Shown: piece after piece, positions 1 to 7,870 of the stretch | Numbering within the stretch: position 1 is the stretch's first letter | Layout of the letters: every line of letters begins with the position of its first letter | Assembly (NCBI GenBank): GCA_030550715.1 | Contig: JAUQOU010000004.1 | Location: 55,467-88,551 of the forward strand | Reading direction: 5' to 3' | Origin: a bacterium | GTDB lineage: Bacteria > Calescibacteriota > Calescibacteriia > Calescibacteriales > Calescibacteriaceae | DNA: 33,085 nt | The notes under the pieces: model-generated | What the model was told of the DNA's origin: nothing | Database searches by the model: none | The model's input: only the letters and a program-made list of their open reading frames with translations | Program-made: the position numbers and the translations under genes

Positions 1-16
1 TATCTACTAAAAAGAT

Positions 17-262
17 TTACATCACAAATATTGTTATTTCTTGATTATCTACTTGAATTAATCCCTTTTTATCTTTCAGTTCAAATATATTCTCATTCCC
101 ATTTTGTTCTTTTATTTTTATTTTTCCCTTTATTATAGCCATAAGTTTTGCATGCTTTTCAAGTATTTCTGTCTCTCCTACTTCTGTATTTACAAGGAGA
201 GAAACCGCCTCGCCTTCAAATATCTTTTTAGATGGACTTACGATTTTCACTTTCATTCCCAT
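17..262 (-). CDS. atpC: F1Fo ATP synthase epsilon subunit, short form (beta-sandwich domain only)
   Basis: The 81-residue product matches the N-terminal beta-sandwich of the F-type ATP synthase epsilon subunit: it opens with MKVKIVSPSKKIFEGEA and continues through VGETEILEKHAKLMAIIKG, the usual epsilon pattern. In the family this domain sits on the central stalk and couples gamma rotation to the c-ring. Typical epsilon subunits are about 130-140 aa with a C-terminal helical hairpin that inhibits ATP hydrolysis. That hairpin is missing here, so this form probably lacks that inhibition (inference). The start is ATG at 262; a second ATG two codons later (256) is equally possible, and neither has a good ribosome site. 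atpD, its usual upstream partner, is not present: the upstream neighbour is an unrelated nucleotidyltransferase-like gene, so atpC is detached from the atp operon on that side. Confidence 0.85.
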   Translation of the reverse strand: MGMKVKIVSPSKKIFEGEAVSLLVNTEVGETEILEKHAKLMAIIKGKIKIKEQNGNENIFELKDKKGLIQVDNQEITIFVM

Positions 263-335
263 AACTACTTTTTACTCTTATTTTGCAGTTTTTACTTTTT
301 AAACTTTGATTTTTCTCTGAACTTTTTTGATTTTT

Positions 336-1358
336 TCAGTTTTGTTTGGACTTTTTCATTTCAATTTCTTTCTGTATTCCTGATTTAAGTTTGCCTTGCC
401 TGATAAGTTTTAAAACGTGTCTCCATCCGAATATAAGTGGCATTTTTCTGTCTAATTCTGTTATGTTTATTTCTTCACGAGATTTTTTTGCCTTTCTTTC
501 AAGGTATTCCCTGTATCCCTTGAAGGTTATGAGACCTTTTGGCCATCTCAGAACTCCTTTTCTTGCCGATGATTTCAAAAACTTTACGACTTCTTCATAA
601 GTTGGAATTGTGTCTCCTATAACTGCCCATTCCTTCTGCATAAGGTCCTCTGAAAGATTTATGTCTATTATTACCCCCTCGTTTTCTGAAAGATAATATT
701 CAAAATGCTTTGAGTAAATTTTCAGGTAGAAATCTTTAAATGGTTCGTATAACTTTTCTATTTTTTGCGGGTCTTCAATTCTCACTTCTCCCTTATAAGA
801 CAGCGACAGGACTTCTTTAACAAGTTCCTCAAATTTGAACTTTTCTCTATCTTTCATAAGGGGGATAGTATATGTCAAGCAGAAATACTGTGATTCTACA
901 CAGAGTGATTCAATTTCTCTCCTTGCCTTTTCATTTTTAGCGAATAAAATATGAATTCTCTTTGCGAATCTTCCTATTATGTATATTTCTGTGGGTTCAA
1001 GGATTGATTTTTTCAGGTCTTCAAAAGATATTATGTTTGACTTGGCATATCTTTTTTCTCCGTTCATCTCGACTTCAACAAGATAAACAGAAGGAGGAAG
1101 GATTCTGTTTAGTATTATGTGAATGGGGGATTTATGTACTTTCTCATAGCTATCAACGATCACATAAAAATCATAGAGGGAATCTTTGTTTTCTGGTTCA
1201 AAGAGTTTAGAACCGTAGAATATTACCGCTATGAGTGAGTCGCCGTATCTCTTTTTAAAAAAATCTTCAAAGAGAGGTAAGAATTCATCTTGATAATGCA
1301 GACGAGAGAACTCATAAGATAATATCTCTCTTATCTCTTCTTTTACTCTTCTATCCAC
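336..1358 (-). CDS. Tam41-like nucleotidyltransferase (possible CDP-diacylglycerol synthase)
   Basis: 340 aa, GTG start at 1358. Near residues 43-69 it carries a nucleotidyltransferase-type stretch, IAVIFYGSKLF then YDFYVIVD, with a Gly-Ser pair followed about 13 residues later by an acidic strand. The order YGS, then DFxxxVD, then a downstream H..(I/L)N motif resembles the Tam41/Mmp37 family. Those proteins make CDP-diacylglycerol from phosphatidic acid and CTP in mitochondria, and homologues are known in some bacteria. The C-terminal third is basic (RWPKGLITF, then KSREEINITELDRKMP). No membrane segment is evident, which fits a peripheral Tam41-type enzyme rather than the multi-spanning CdsA. 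It lies between a response regulator and atpC with no obvious functional link. The family assignment is by eye from short motifs and could be wrong; a generic minimal nucleotidyltransferase is the alternative. Confidence 0.55.
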   Translation of the reverse strand: MDRRVKEEIREILSYEFSRLHYQDEFLPLFEDFFKKRYGDSLIAVIFYGSKLFEPENKDSLYDFYVIVDSYEKVHKSPIHIILNRILPPSVYLVEVEMNGEKRYAKSNIISFEDLKKSILEPTEIYIIGRFAKRIHILFAKNEKARREIESLCVESQYFCLTYTIPLMKDREKFKFEELVKEVLSLSYKGEVRIEDPQKIEKLYEPFKDFYLKIYSKHFEYYLSENEGVIIDINLSEDLMQKEWAVIGDTIPTYEEVVKFLKSSARKGVLRWPKGLITFKGYREYLERKAKKSREEINITELDRKMPLIFGWRHVLKLIRQGKLKSGIQKEIEMKKSKQN

Positions 1359-1419
1359 TATTTTATATTAAGCTTTTTTCAATGTAAAAAGGTTTGCAAT
1401 TTTCAGTTTCTTATAGCTT

Positions 1420-2730
1420 TCATATTTCATCTAATGATATGAAGTCAATTTCTTTTTGGGATTTCTCTTCTTTTTCTTCCAAAACTCCTTCGGTTTCAAT
1501 TTCATCAATGATCAGGAAATCCTCCTGTGTTTGAGGGGTAAGGACCTCTGCATACGATTGGCTTTCTTCTCTTATTGATTCTTCCTCTTCAAATTTTTCT
1601 GCTATATCTTCTGCAAATTCGTTTGTGAAAGAGAGGGTTTTTTTCGTTTCGGTTTCTTCTTGTTGTCCCACTAACTTGATTAAATTTTTTACATCAGACA
1701 AAATTTCATCTTTTATCTGATTTGATTTTTTCTCAATTTCATTATCAATCTTTTCGTATAGCATTTTTTCAAGGTTGTTTATTATTTCGGATTTTTTACT
1801 TTCATATATTGATTCTATTGTTTCTGCTACGAGCTTTTCAAGGACACCTTTTATTTTTTCTTCAATGTCTCTGAATTTATTTTTCGCCATCTCGTTTATC
1901 TCATATTCTATTTTTGTTTTTATCTGAAAAGAGACATCTGATGTTATCTTTGAAATTATTTTTTCTATTGGGGGGATTTCCTCTATTTTCTTTCTGAACT
2001 CTGTTGAAGATACTTGTATTTCCTTCACATATTTTTCTGCTTCGTCTTTTATATTTTTTATCTCTCCGAATATTTCTTTTACTACTCCGAGCAGAGCTGA
2101 AAGCTCATCTGCAACAGATAATGTTTTTTGCTCCATCCATCTGAAAGATATATCTTTCTTTTCCTCTTCAGCTCCTTCCTCTGAAAGATCAAAATTTTTC
2201 TCAAACTCTTCTTTTTTCTCCTCTTCTGATACTTCTCTTTTATCTTTTGCTTTCTTTTTTATTTTCTCTTTTTCTTCTTCATATTCGCTTTCGCTTATGC
2301 TTTCCTGAATTACTATCTCTTCCTCCTCAATATCTTTTCTTTCAAATTCTTTCTTGGTTTTTTTGGGTTTTATTTCGCTTTCTATTTCTGATATTATCTG
2401 GAAGAGCTTTCTTGAGTCAACTGGTTTTGTGAGGAACGAGTATATTCCTATCTCTTCTGACATTTCTCTTTCTGGTTTTTCAAGGGCATTTATGAGCATA
2501 ACGATTTTTGAATCCTTATTGTTTTTTCTTATTTTTTTTGCGAGTTCATACCCGTCTTTTTCTCTTTCAAATTTTGTGTCTATTATGAGGATATCAAATT
2601 TTTTTTCAGAGGTTATTTTGAGGGTTTCGTCTATCGAGTTCGCTGTTGCGACGCTATAACCTTCCTCTTCAAGAGCCATCTTTATTATTTTGGTCACATT
2701 TTTATTGTTATCTGCTACAAGAATTTCCAT
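1420..2730 (-). CDS. Response regulator: receiver domain plus long acidic coiled coil
   Basis: 436 aa. Residues 1-118 form a CheY-like receiver domain: MEILVADNN start, phospho-acceptor Asp51 in ILIIDT, and conserved Lys102 in FLTKPVD. The acidic pocket is D7-N8 rather than two acids, and the switch Thr/Ser normally found after the fourth strand is replaced by IVMLINA, so output switching may be atypical. After that comes a highly charged Glu/Lys linker (about 120-200), then amphipathic helices (about 205-370) probably forming coiled coils (EKIISKITSDVSF, KIDNEIEKKSNQIKD), then an acidic tail ending in ISLDEI. There is no DNA-binding or enzymatic output domain. Similar receiver-plus-coiled-coil proteins act in motility or cell-polarity scaffolds in some delta-proteobacterial groups, but a role here is only inference. 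It starts divergently from msrAB, 88 bp away. Confidence 0.7.
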   Translation of the reverse strand: MEILVADNNKNVTKIIKMALEEEGYSVATANSIDETLKITSEKKFDILIIDTKFEREKDGYELAKKIRKNNKDSKIVMLINALEKPEREMSEEIGIYSFLTKPVDSRKLFQIISEIESEIKPKKTKKEFERKDIEEEEIVIQESISESEYEEEKEKIKKKAKDKREVSEEEKKEEFEKNFDLSEEGAEEEKKDISFRWMEQKTLSVADELSALLGVVKEIFGEIKNIKDEAEKYVKEIQVSSTEFRKKIEEIPPIEKIISKITSDVSFQIKTKIEYEINEMAKNKFRDIEEKIKGVLEKLVAETIESIYESKKSEIINNLEKMLYEKIDNEIEKKSNQIKDEILSDVKNLIKLVGQQEETETKKTLSFTNEFAEDIAEKFEEEESIREESQSYAEVLTPQTQEDFLIIDEIETEGVLEEKEEKSQKEIDFISLDEI

Positions 2731-2738
2731 CAGAAAAA

Positions 2739-2744
2739 ATTTTA
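2739..2744 (-). promoter_or_regulatory. -10-like element (TAAAAT) for the response regulator gene
   Basis: On the minus strand TAAAAT lies 8 nt before the ATG at 2730, with no Shine-Dalgarno sequence between. If it is a true -10 box, transcription would begin at or within a few bases of the start codon. No convincing -35 hexamer is visible. Confidence 0.35.
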
Positions 2745-2804
2745 ATGAAACGACAAATTATTTCAACGAAAAATGAAAAATAAAAGATATTGCCGATTTT
2801 GTTT

Positions 2805-2810
2805 TAAAAT
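2805..2810 (+). promoter_or_regulatory. -10-like element (TAAAAT) for msrAB
   Basis: TAAAAT is placed 8 nt before the msrAB ATG, the same arrangement as for the divergent gene on the other strand. No ribosome-binding site lies in the gap. This suggests a leaderless or near-leaderless transcript, but AT-rich spacers make chance matches likely. Confidence 0.35.
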
Positions 2811-2818
2811 TTTTTGAA

Positions 2819-3802
2819 ATGAGGGATTTGGAAGTCGCAACACTTGCTGGTGGGTGTTTCTGGTGCCTTGATGAAATCTTTGACAAAATAGATGGGGTTA
2901 TAAGAACAACAGTTGGATACGCAGGGGGACATAAAGAGAATCCGACATATGAAGAGGTCTGTTCCGGAGAGACAGGACATTTGGAAGCAATTCAGGTTGA
3001 GTTTGAACCATCTGTAATATCATATAAAGAGATTCTCCTTGTTTTCTGGACTTCAATTGATCCAAGAGATTCCGAAGGTCAGTTTGCAGATAGGGGTCCT
3101 CAATATAAAACTGCGATATTTTACCACAACGATTATCAGAAGAAAATTGCCGAAGAGACAAGAGAGTTTATGAAGAAGATTTTCGGAGAAGTTTATACTC
3201 AAATAATACCATTCAAAAACTTCTATCCAGCCGAAGAATACCATCAGGATTACTACAAGAAGCAACCGATAAGATATTGTCTTTATAAATTCTTTTCAGG
3301 CAGGGAAAGTTTTATAAGGAGTGTTTGGGGAGATAAGTTGAATTTCAAGCTCAAAACCCATCAGAAATACAAAAAGCCAGATATTGAGACGCTCAGGAAG
3401 AAACTAACTCCTTTGCAGTTTTATGTGACGCAGCAGAACGGTACTGAAAAGCCATTTGAGAACGAATACTGGAATAATAAAGATGAGGGTATATATGTTG
3501 ATGTTGTTTCAGGAGAACCGCTTTTTTGCTCAAAAGATAAATTTGACTCCGGGACGGGCTGGCCATCTTTTACAAAACCACTTGAACCAGATAACATTGT
3601 CTATAAGGTAGATACATCTTATGGAATGGTGAGAATTGAAGTGAGGAGCAGATGGGGGGATAGTCATCTTGGGCACGTTTTCGACGATGGTCCGGAGCCG
3701 ACCGGTTTGAGATACTGCATAAATTCCGCCGCTTTGAGGTTCATTCCAGTCCATAAATTGAAAGAAGAAGGATACGAGGAGTATGAAAAACTTTTCAGGT
3801 GA
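2819..3802 (+). CDS. msrAB: Bifunctional peptide methionine sulfoxide reductase MsrA/MsrB
   Basis: 327 aa fusion that reduces both stereoisomers of methionine sulfoxide in proteins. The N-terminal MsrA domain (about 1-165) has the catalytic motif GGCFWC with Cys13, and later EEYHQDYY. The C-terminal MsrB domain (about 185-327) has [19 protein letters not shown] and the catalytic [11 protein letters not shown], with Cys near residue 300. The MsrB part lacks the two CxxC zinc pairs. It carries one extra cysteine in PLFCSKDKF, where many homologues have serine; this may be the resolving Cys (inference). No signal peptide is seen, so it is probably cytoplasmic. The start is ATG at 2819, directly before the conserved VATLAGG. 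The last 20 nt overlap the following glycosyltransferase gene. It implies exposure to oxidants. Confidence 0.95.
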   Translation: MRDLEVATLAGGCFWCLDEIFDKIDGVIRTTVGYAGGHKENPTYEEVCSGETGHLEAIQVEFEPSVISYKEILLVFWTSIDPRDSEGQFADRGPQYKTAIFYHNDYQKKIAEETREFMKKIFGEVYTQIIPFKNFYPAEEYHQDYYKKQPIRYCLYKFFSGRESFIRSVWGDKLNFKLKTHQKYKKPDIETLRKKLTPLQFYVTQQNGTEKPFENEYWNNKDEGIYVDVVSGEPLFCSKDKFDSGTGWPSFTKPLEPDNIVYKVDTSYGMVRIEVRSRWGDSHLGHVFDDGPEPTGLRYCINSAALRFIPVHKLKEEGYEEYEKLFR

Positions 3803-4637
3803 ATATTTCAGAGAGAGCATTTGGGCAGTAGTCGTAACTTTTGGAAGAGATGATTTATTGAAAGAGCTTATTCAAAATTTCTCTGAACAGACACTCAGAC
3901 CAAATAAAGTGTTGATTATAGATAACGGGAACTCAAAACTTTCCTTTGGAGATAAGTTTGATTTTGTGATTTTGAAGAGATTGCCGAGAAATCTCGGGTC
4001 AGCTGGTGGATATTACTTTGGAATATCTCTTGCGGAAAGGTTTGCTGATTTTGTCTTCACCTCAGATAACGATACCTTATATGAAAAAGATGCGATTGAA
4101 AAGCTCTATAACGCTTTTTTTGAACTTTCAAAAAATTTTAATGTCGGAGCTGTAAGATGCGCTTGGGAAAATTTTGAGGGGGAGAGGTTTTGCGAAGTTT
4201 TTTCTTCTGTATGGACAGGTGTTCTTATAAGCTCTCGGGTCTTTAATGTTGTTGGGTTTCCGAAAAGAGATTTTTTTCTTTACGCAGATGATGATGAGTT
4301 TTTCACGAGGATGACGAAATCTGGTTTCAAATTTTTCATGGTCAAGGATGCAAAATATAAGAGAAGACCGCAAGAGCATAAGATAAAAAGAAGATTTTTT
4401 GGCAGGTATATATCTTTTTACGAAGATGATTTCAGAAATTACTACTCTTTGAGGAATGAGGTTTTTCTCGCATTTTATTCTGACCCTCGCAGAATCCCAA
4501 AAGTTATAAGAAGAGCAATCCTTATGCTTTTTTACCTTTCAGATAAAAGGAGTGTTATTTTGGAAGCGTTTTTTCATGGTCTTTTTGGAATTTTGGGAGA
4601 GAACAAAAAATATTCTCCTAATTCAGAGAAAAGTTAG
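3783..4637 (+). CDS. Family 2 glycosyltransferase (galactofuranosyl/rhamnosyl-transferase-like)
   Basis: 284 aa, GT-A fold. Visible motifs: DNGN (47-50), RNLGSAGG (69-76), the metal-binding DxD-type SDNDT (94-98), and YADDDEF (about 167-173), followed by RNYYSLRNE. The RNLGxAGG plus DDD plus YY..RN set is typical of GT2 enzymes that extend cell-surface polysaccharide or O-antigen with galactofuranose or rhamnose. The exact sugar cannot be told. No membrane helix is obvious, so it probably works on the cytoplasmic face of the inner membrane. The ATG lies inside msrAB (20-nt overlap) and is preceded by AAGAAGGA, about 10 nt upstream, so translation is probably coupled. At its 3' end it overlaps the convergent hisG by 15 bp. 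Confidence 0.8.
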   Translation: MKNFSGEYFRESIWAVVVTFGRDDLLKELIQNFSEQTLRPNKVLIIDNGNSKLSFGDKFDFVILKRLPRNLGSAGGYYFGISLAERFADFVFTSDNDTLYEKDAIEKLYNAFFELSKNFNVGAVRCAWENFEGERFCEVFSSVWTGVLISSRVFNVVGFPKRDFFLYADDDEFFTRMTKSGFKFFMVKDAKYKRRPQEHKIKRRFFGRYISFYEDDFRNYYSLRNEVFLAFYSDPRRIPKVIRRAILMLFYLSDKRSVILEAFFHGLFGILGENKKYSPNSEKS

Positions 4638-5252
4638 TTCCTCGCCTATTACATTTGATATTTTTTGAAGGAAACTTTTTATTTGAATGTATTTTGTATT
4701 GAATGATTCTCTATTGGCTATAAGGTATGTTGAGAATTCCTCCAGAACTTTTATTTCTACGAGTTTGTTTTCTTTGAGCGTTCTCCCTGTTGATACGAGG
4801 TCTGCTATGATATGAGATAATCCAACAAGAGGCGCAATTTCTACTGAACCTTGAAGTTCTACTATTTCATATTCAGGAAAAAATCTTTCAGCGTGCTTTC
4901 TCGTGAGGTTTGGAAATTTTGTCGCTATTACAACTTTCGCCTTTGGTATTTCTGAATTTTCAGGTGCAGCAAAAGAGAATCTGCATCTCCCTATTTTTAA
5001 GTCAAGAAGTTCAAGAACATCGTATTCTTTTTCTCTTATTATATCTTCCCCTACTATTCCAAGGTCTGCTACTCCACTTTCTACCCATACTGGAACATCT
5101 TTCGGCTTGACAAACCAGACCGTTATATCTTTTAGTTTTGCTGATAGCTCTCTTTCTGTGAATTCAATTTTATATCCGCATTTTTCAAGCAGTTCTATCT
5201 CTTCTTCAAATGATTTCCCTTTTGCTATTGCTATTTTGAGTTCACTTTCCAT
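4623..5252 (-). CDS. hisG: ATP phosphoribosyltransferase, short form
   Basis: 209 aa. It catalyses the first step of histidine biosynthesis, joining ATP and PRPP. Family motifs are clear: LKIAIAKGK at the start, GVADLGIVGEDI, ATKFPNLTRKHAERFF, and the PRPP-binding LVSTGRTLKENKL. The length shows this is the short form (HisG-S), which lacks the C-terminal regulatory ACT-like domain and in known cases needs the HisRS-like partner HisZ. Neither hisZ nor any other his gene is in the window. The start is ATG at 5252, with a TATATT box 6 nt upstream and no Shine-Dalgarno site. rsmE lies 104 bp upstream on the same strand. The 3' end overlaps the convergent GT2 gene by 15 bp. Confidence 0.93.
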   Translation of the reverse strand: MESELKIAIAKGKSFEEEIELLEKCGYKIEFTERELSAKLKDITVWFVKPKDVPVWVESGVADLGIVGEDIIREKEYDVLELLDLKIGRCRFSFAAPENSEIPKAKVVIATKFPNLTRKHAERFFPEYEIVELQGSVEIAPLVGLSHIIADLVSTGRTLKENKLVEIKVLEEFSTYLIANRESFNTKYIQIKSFLQKISNVIGEELTFL

Positions 5253-5258
5253 ACCATC

Positions 5259-5264
5259 AATATA
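5259..5264 (-). promoter_or_regulatory. -10-like element (TATATT) for hisG
   Basis: Minus-strand TATATT ends 6 nt before the hisG ATG. The spacing would put the transcription start at or next to the A of ATG. No clear -35 box is seen. Confidence 0.4.
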
Positions 5265-5356
5265 TCAGTAGAATTTAAAAGGTTCTTTCGGTGTTTTATA
5301 TTTTTCATCTGGAAAGCCCGAATTTTGAAGTGGATTGAGTTCTAAAATTCTTTGGG

Positions 5357-6055
5357 TTATTCCGCAAGAAAGTCAAAGATAGACACCATATAAACAGGGA
5401 ATAGTTCTGCTGTGAGAATTTTTTCTCCTATTGTGAAATCCTTCCAACCGAATTTTCTGAGAAGTTCTATTTCTTCTTCCGCAAACCCTCCCTCTGGTCC
5501 GACCGCAAAAATCAGATTTTCTGATTTTGAAAAAATTTCTTCAATTATTTCTTTTGTTATTTTTTGAGAGGAGTTCTCCCAGAAAACTATTTTTTCTTGA
5601 AATTCAAGTTCTGCTAAATCCTCAAGCTTTACAAATCTTTCTATTTTCGGGGTCTTTACTCCTGATATTCTTGAATTTTCAAGAGATATTCTTTTTAATC
5701 TGTCTTTTATTTTTTCTTGCTTATCTTTTGTTGGTTTTACCTCGCTCCTTTGTGTTATGAGTATTATTATTTCTTCTACTCCTATAAGAGAGAGGAACTC
5801 AACGATTTTTTCTGTTTTTTCTTTTTTGAGGAGTGGTATTGCGCAGTTTATTTTCACTTTTTTTTCTATCGGTTTTATTATCTCCAATATTTTTGCCTTT
5901 TTGCTCTTTTCATCTATGACTTCTACTATCGCGAAGTTTCCATCAGGAAGAAGAGCCCTTACTTTTTCTCCTTCTTTTATTCTCAGTACATCAAAGTGAT
6001 GTGGATTAAGGAATACGAAATCTCCATCAATCTTTATTCCTCTTATCTTTTTCAT
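5357..6055 (-). CDS. rsmE: 16S rRNA (uracil-1498-N3)-methyltransferase
   Basis: 232 aa, SPOUT-class SAM methyltransferase that makes m3U1498 in 16S rRNA at the decoding site. The N-terminal PUA-like part (HHFDVLRIKEGEKVRALLPDG) is followed by the knotted catalytic domain, with the hallmark AVGPEGGFAEEEIELL and IGEKILTAE near the C-terminus (canonical LGxRILRxET, slightly degenerate here). Length is normal for the family (about 230-250 aa). The start is ATG at 6055, with TATAAA 10 nt upstream. It starts divergently from nth. Confidence 0.93.
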   Translation of the reverse strand: MKKIRGIKIDGDFVFLNPHHFDVLRIKEGEKVRALLPDGNFAIVEVIDEKSKKAKILEIIKPIEKKVKINCAIPLLKKEKTEKIVEFLSLIGVEEIIILITQRSEVKPTKDKQEKIKDRLKRISLENSRISGVKTPKIERFVKLEDLAELEFQEKIVFWENSSQKITKEIIEEIFSKSENLIFAVGPEGGFAEEEIELLRKFGWKDFTIGEKILTAELFPVYMVSIFDFLAE

Positions 6056-6065
6056 ATGATGAAGA

Positions 6066-6071
6066 TTTATA
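6066..6071 (-). promoter_or_regulatory. -10-like element (TATAAA) for rsmE
   Basis: Minus-strand TATAAA lies 10 nt before the rsmE ATG. The short gap contains no ribosome-binding site, so the transcript leader would be only a few nucleotides. Confidence 0.4.
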
Positions 6072-6149
6072 CAATTTAACTTATGTGTCTTTGCATTTTC
6101 TAATTTATTTTGATCTTTTGAGAAAACTGCAAATCCTTCAGGGTTCCCT

Positions 6150-6851
6150 ATGGCTAAAAAAGAAAATATTTTGGATAGAGATAAGGTAAGGAAAATTCAG
6201 AAAATAGAAAGAATAATACTTTCAAAAAAAGATATGTATCCTGTTCAGGAATTTTTGAACAGGAAAAAAAGTGGTGATATTTTAGATGTTGTTGTAAAAA
6301 CTATTTTATCACAGAACACATCTGATAACCTAAGAGATATAGCTTTTGAGAATCTCAAAAGGAGATTTAAAGATATGAGGGAGATTTTGCGTGCTGACGA
6401 AGCTGAGGTTGTAGAGCTCATAAGAGTGTGTGGGCTACCCCGGGTGAAACTGAAAAGAATAAAATCAGCAATTCAAAGAATAATTGAGAGATTTGAAAAT
6501 CCGGAGGAACTCTGCAAGCTCACGAAGGACTCTGCGTTTTCTTTTCTCACATCAATAGACGGAATAGGTCCAAAAAGCGCGGAGGTGATTTTGGCTTTTG
6601 GATGTGGTTTTGATACATTCCCGGTCGATACTCATGTTTCACGTATAATAAGAAGGTTGGGGATTGCCGATGGCTCACGAGAAAAAATATACCGCATTGT
6701 CTCTCCTCACTTCAAAAACAAAATTTTGTCTCATGTTTTTCTCATTTATCATGGAAGAAATGTGTGTAGGGCGAGAAATCCTCGGTGCGATTTATGTGTT
6801 TTCAGAAGGTATTGCGATTACTTTATGAAAAGCAAAGGCGAAGGTTTTTAA
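6150..6851 (+). CDS. nth: Endonuclease III (DNA glycosylase/AP lyase)
   Basis: 233 aa. A base-excision repair enzyme that removes oxidised pyrimidines and cleaves abasic sites. The helix-hairpin-helix is DGIGPKSAEV, with catalytic Lys142, followed by FPVDTHVSRII with catalytic Asp160. The C-terminal 4Fe-4S loop is complete: C-x6-C-x2-C-x5-C in VCRARNPRCDLCVFRRYC. The family's LSQNTSDNLRD segment is also present. It is slightly longer than E. coli Nth (211 aa) because of an N-terminal extension of about 20 residues. The start is ATG at 6150, with a weak AGGG upstream. The stop codons of nth and the convergent GT9 gene share the sequence TTAA. Confidence 0.95.
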   Translation: MAKKENILDRDKVRKIQKIERIILSKKDMYPVQEFLNRKKSGDILDVVVKTILSQNTSDNLRDIAFENLKRRFKDMREILRADEAEVVELIRVCGLPRVKLKRIKSAIQRIIERFENPEELCKLTKDSAFSFLTSIDGIGPKSAEVILAFGCGFDTFPVDTHVSRIIRRLGIADGSREKIYRIVSPHFKNKILSHVFLIYHGRNVCRARNPRCDLCVFRRYCDYFMKSKGEGF

Positions 6852-7870
6852 GGTCTCTGATTTTCTCCCGAAATAAAGCTTTTTACTCTGCTCCATACCA
6901 TCTCCTCTGTGATATTTTTGAGGCACGCTATACCTACTTTGCATTCTCTCGCAACTGCTATCTCTCCCTTTGCAAAATTGTAGCAAGGGGAGCAAGGAAG
7001 GAACAAACTTATCACCTCTGAATTCGGGGGAGCAGTATGGTAATGCCTTGTAAATCCATATATCACAAATGTTTTTCTGCCTGATATACCTGCTATATGA
7101 GCAACTGCGGAATCGTTCCCCAAAAAGAAAAAACACCTTTTTGTAAAAGATATGATTTTGTTTATATCAGAACCAAATATGATTTTGACTTTCTCGCTTT
7201 CTATATCTTTTGAAAAATCTGATTTCAGATATTCAAATTCTTGTTTATCTTCTTTTCCGAGAACAAAAACAACTCTTATTCCTTCTTTGAGTATCTTTTT
7301 TGACACTGACGCGAATTTTTGAATATCCCATCTTTTGATCTTGTATTTTGATGTTGGATGGATTACCGCAAAAGGTCCCTTTTCCGAAAACCTTTCTGAT
7401 TCTTCTCTGAAATCTTCTTTTTCTCTGAAATCAAAAGGTATATCTGGATTTATTCCGAGTATCTGCGAGTTCCTTTCAATATAGCTTTTTTTCTCGTGAA
7501 ATGGTATTTTTATCGGAAGTGATTTTGGGGTTAATTTCAGTATTGATATGAACCTTTTTAAGTTGTAGTTTCCATCATCGCAGAAAATTTTTTTGCCGGG
7601 AGAGAGAGTGAGAAGCATATTAATTCTTCTTCCGTTAGGGTATGTTCCATAGACAATTTCCGGGTTGATTTTCCAGAGCTCTTTTGTTATTCTGATTATG
7701 TTTTTTGTATTGCTTTCTTTTTCGTTCCACCATATAATATCAAAATCATAAAGGGTAAAGAGTTCTATATAGTGAGATGAGAGGACGAGTTTTCCTGTGA
7801 ATTTTTGGAATATTGGGAGAAGCATTATCATTTCTCCGAGACCGCCCGATACAGATATAGCGCACTTCAT
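6848..7870 (-). CDS. Family 9 glycosyltransferase (ADP-heptose:LPS heptosyltransferase-like)
   Basis: 340 aa. The GT-B fold is inferred from the N-terminal SGGLGEMIMLLPIF, the central VIHPTSKYKIKRW (nucleotide-binding side), and GNDSAVAHIAGISGRKTFVIYG, the classic GT9 acceptor/donor motif. A C-terminal cysteine cluster (CSPCYNF, then ECKVGIACL) is also characteristic of the family. These enzymes add heptose to lipid A-core at the inner-membrane face, and the presence of one supports an LPS-like envelope. It is the last gene of the minus-strand cluster, and its ATG overlaps the stop of the SDR gene by 4 nt, so the two are translationally coupled. The specific sugar is not known; many GT9 members in candidate phyla are not heptosyltransferases. 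Confidence 0.85.
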   Translation of the reverse strand: MKCAISVSGGLGEMIMLLPIFQKFTGKLVLSSHYIELFTLYDFDIIWWNEKESNTKNIIRITKELWKINPEIVYGTYPNGRRINMLLTLSPGKKIFCDDGNYNLKRFISILKLTPKSLPIKIPFHEKKSYIERNSQILGINPDIPFDFREKEDFREESERFSEKGPFAVIHPTSKYKIKRWDIQKFASVSKKILKEGIRVVFVLGKEDKQEFEYLKSDFSKDIESEKVKIIFGSDINKIISFTKRCFFFLGNDSAVAHIAGISGRKTFVIYGFTRHYHTAPPNSEVISLFLPCSPCYNFAKGEIAVARECKVGIACLKNITEEMVWSRVKSFISGENQRP

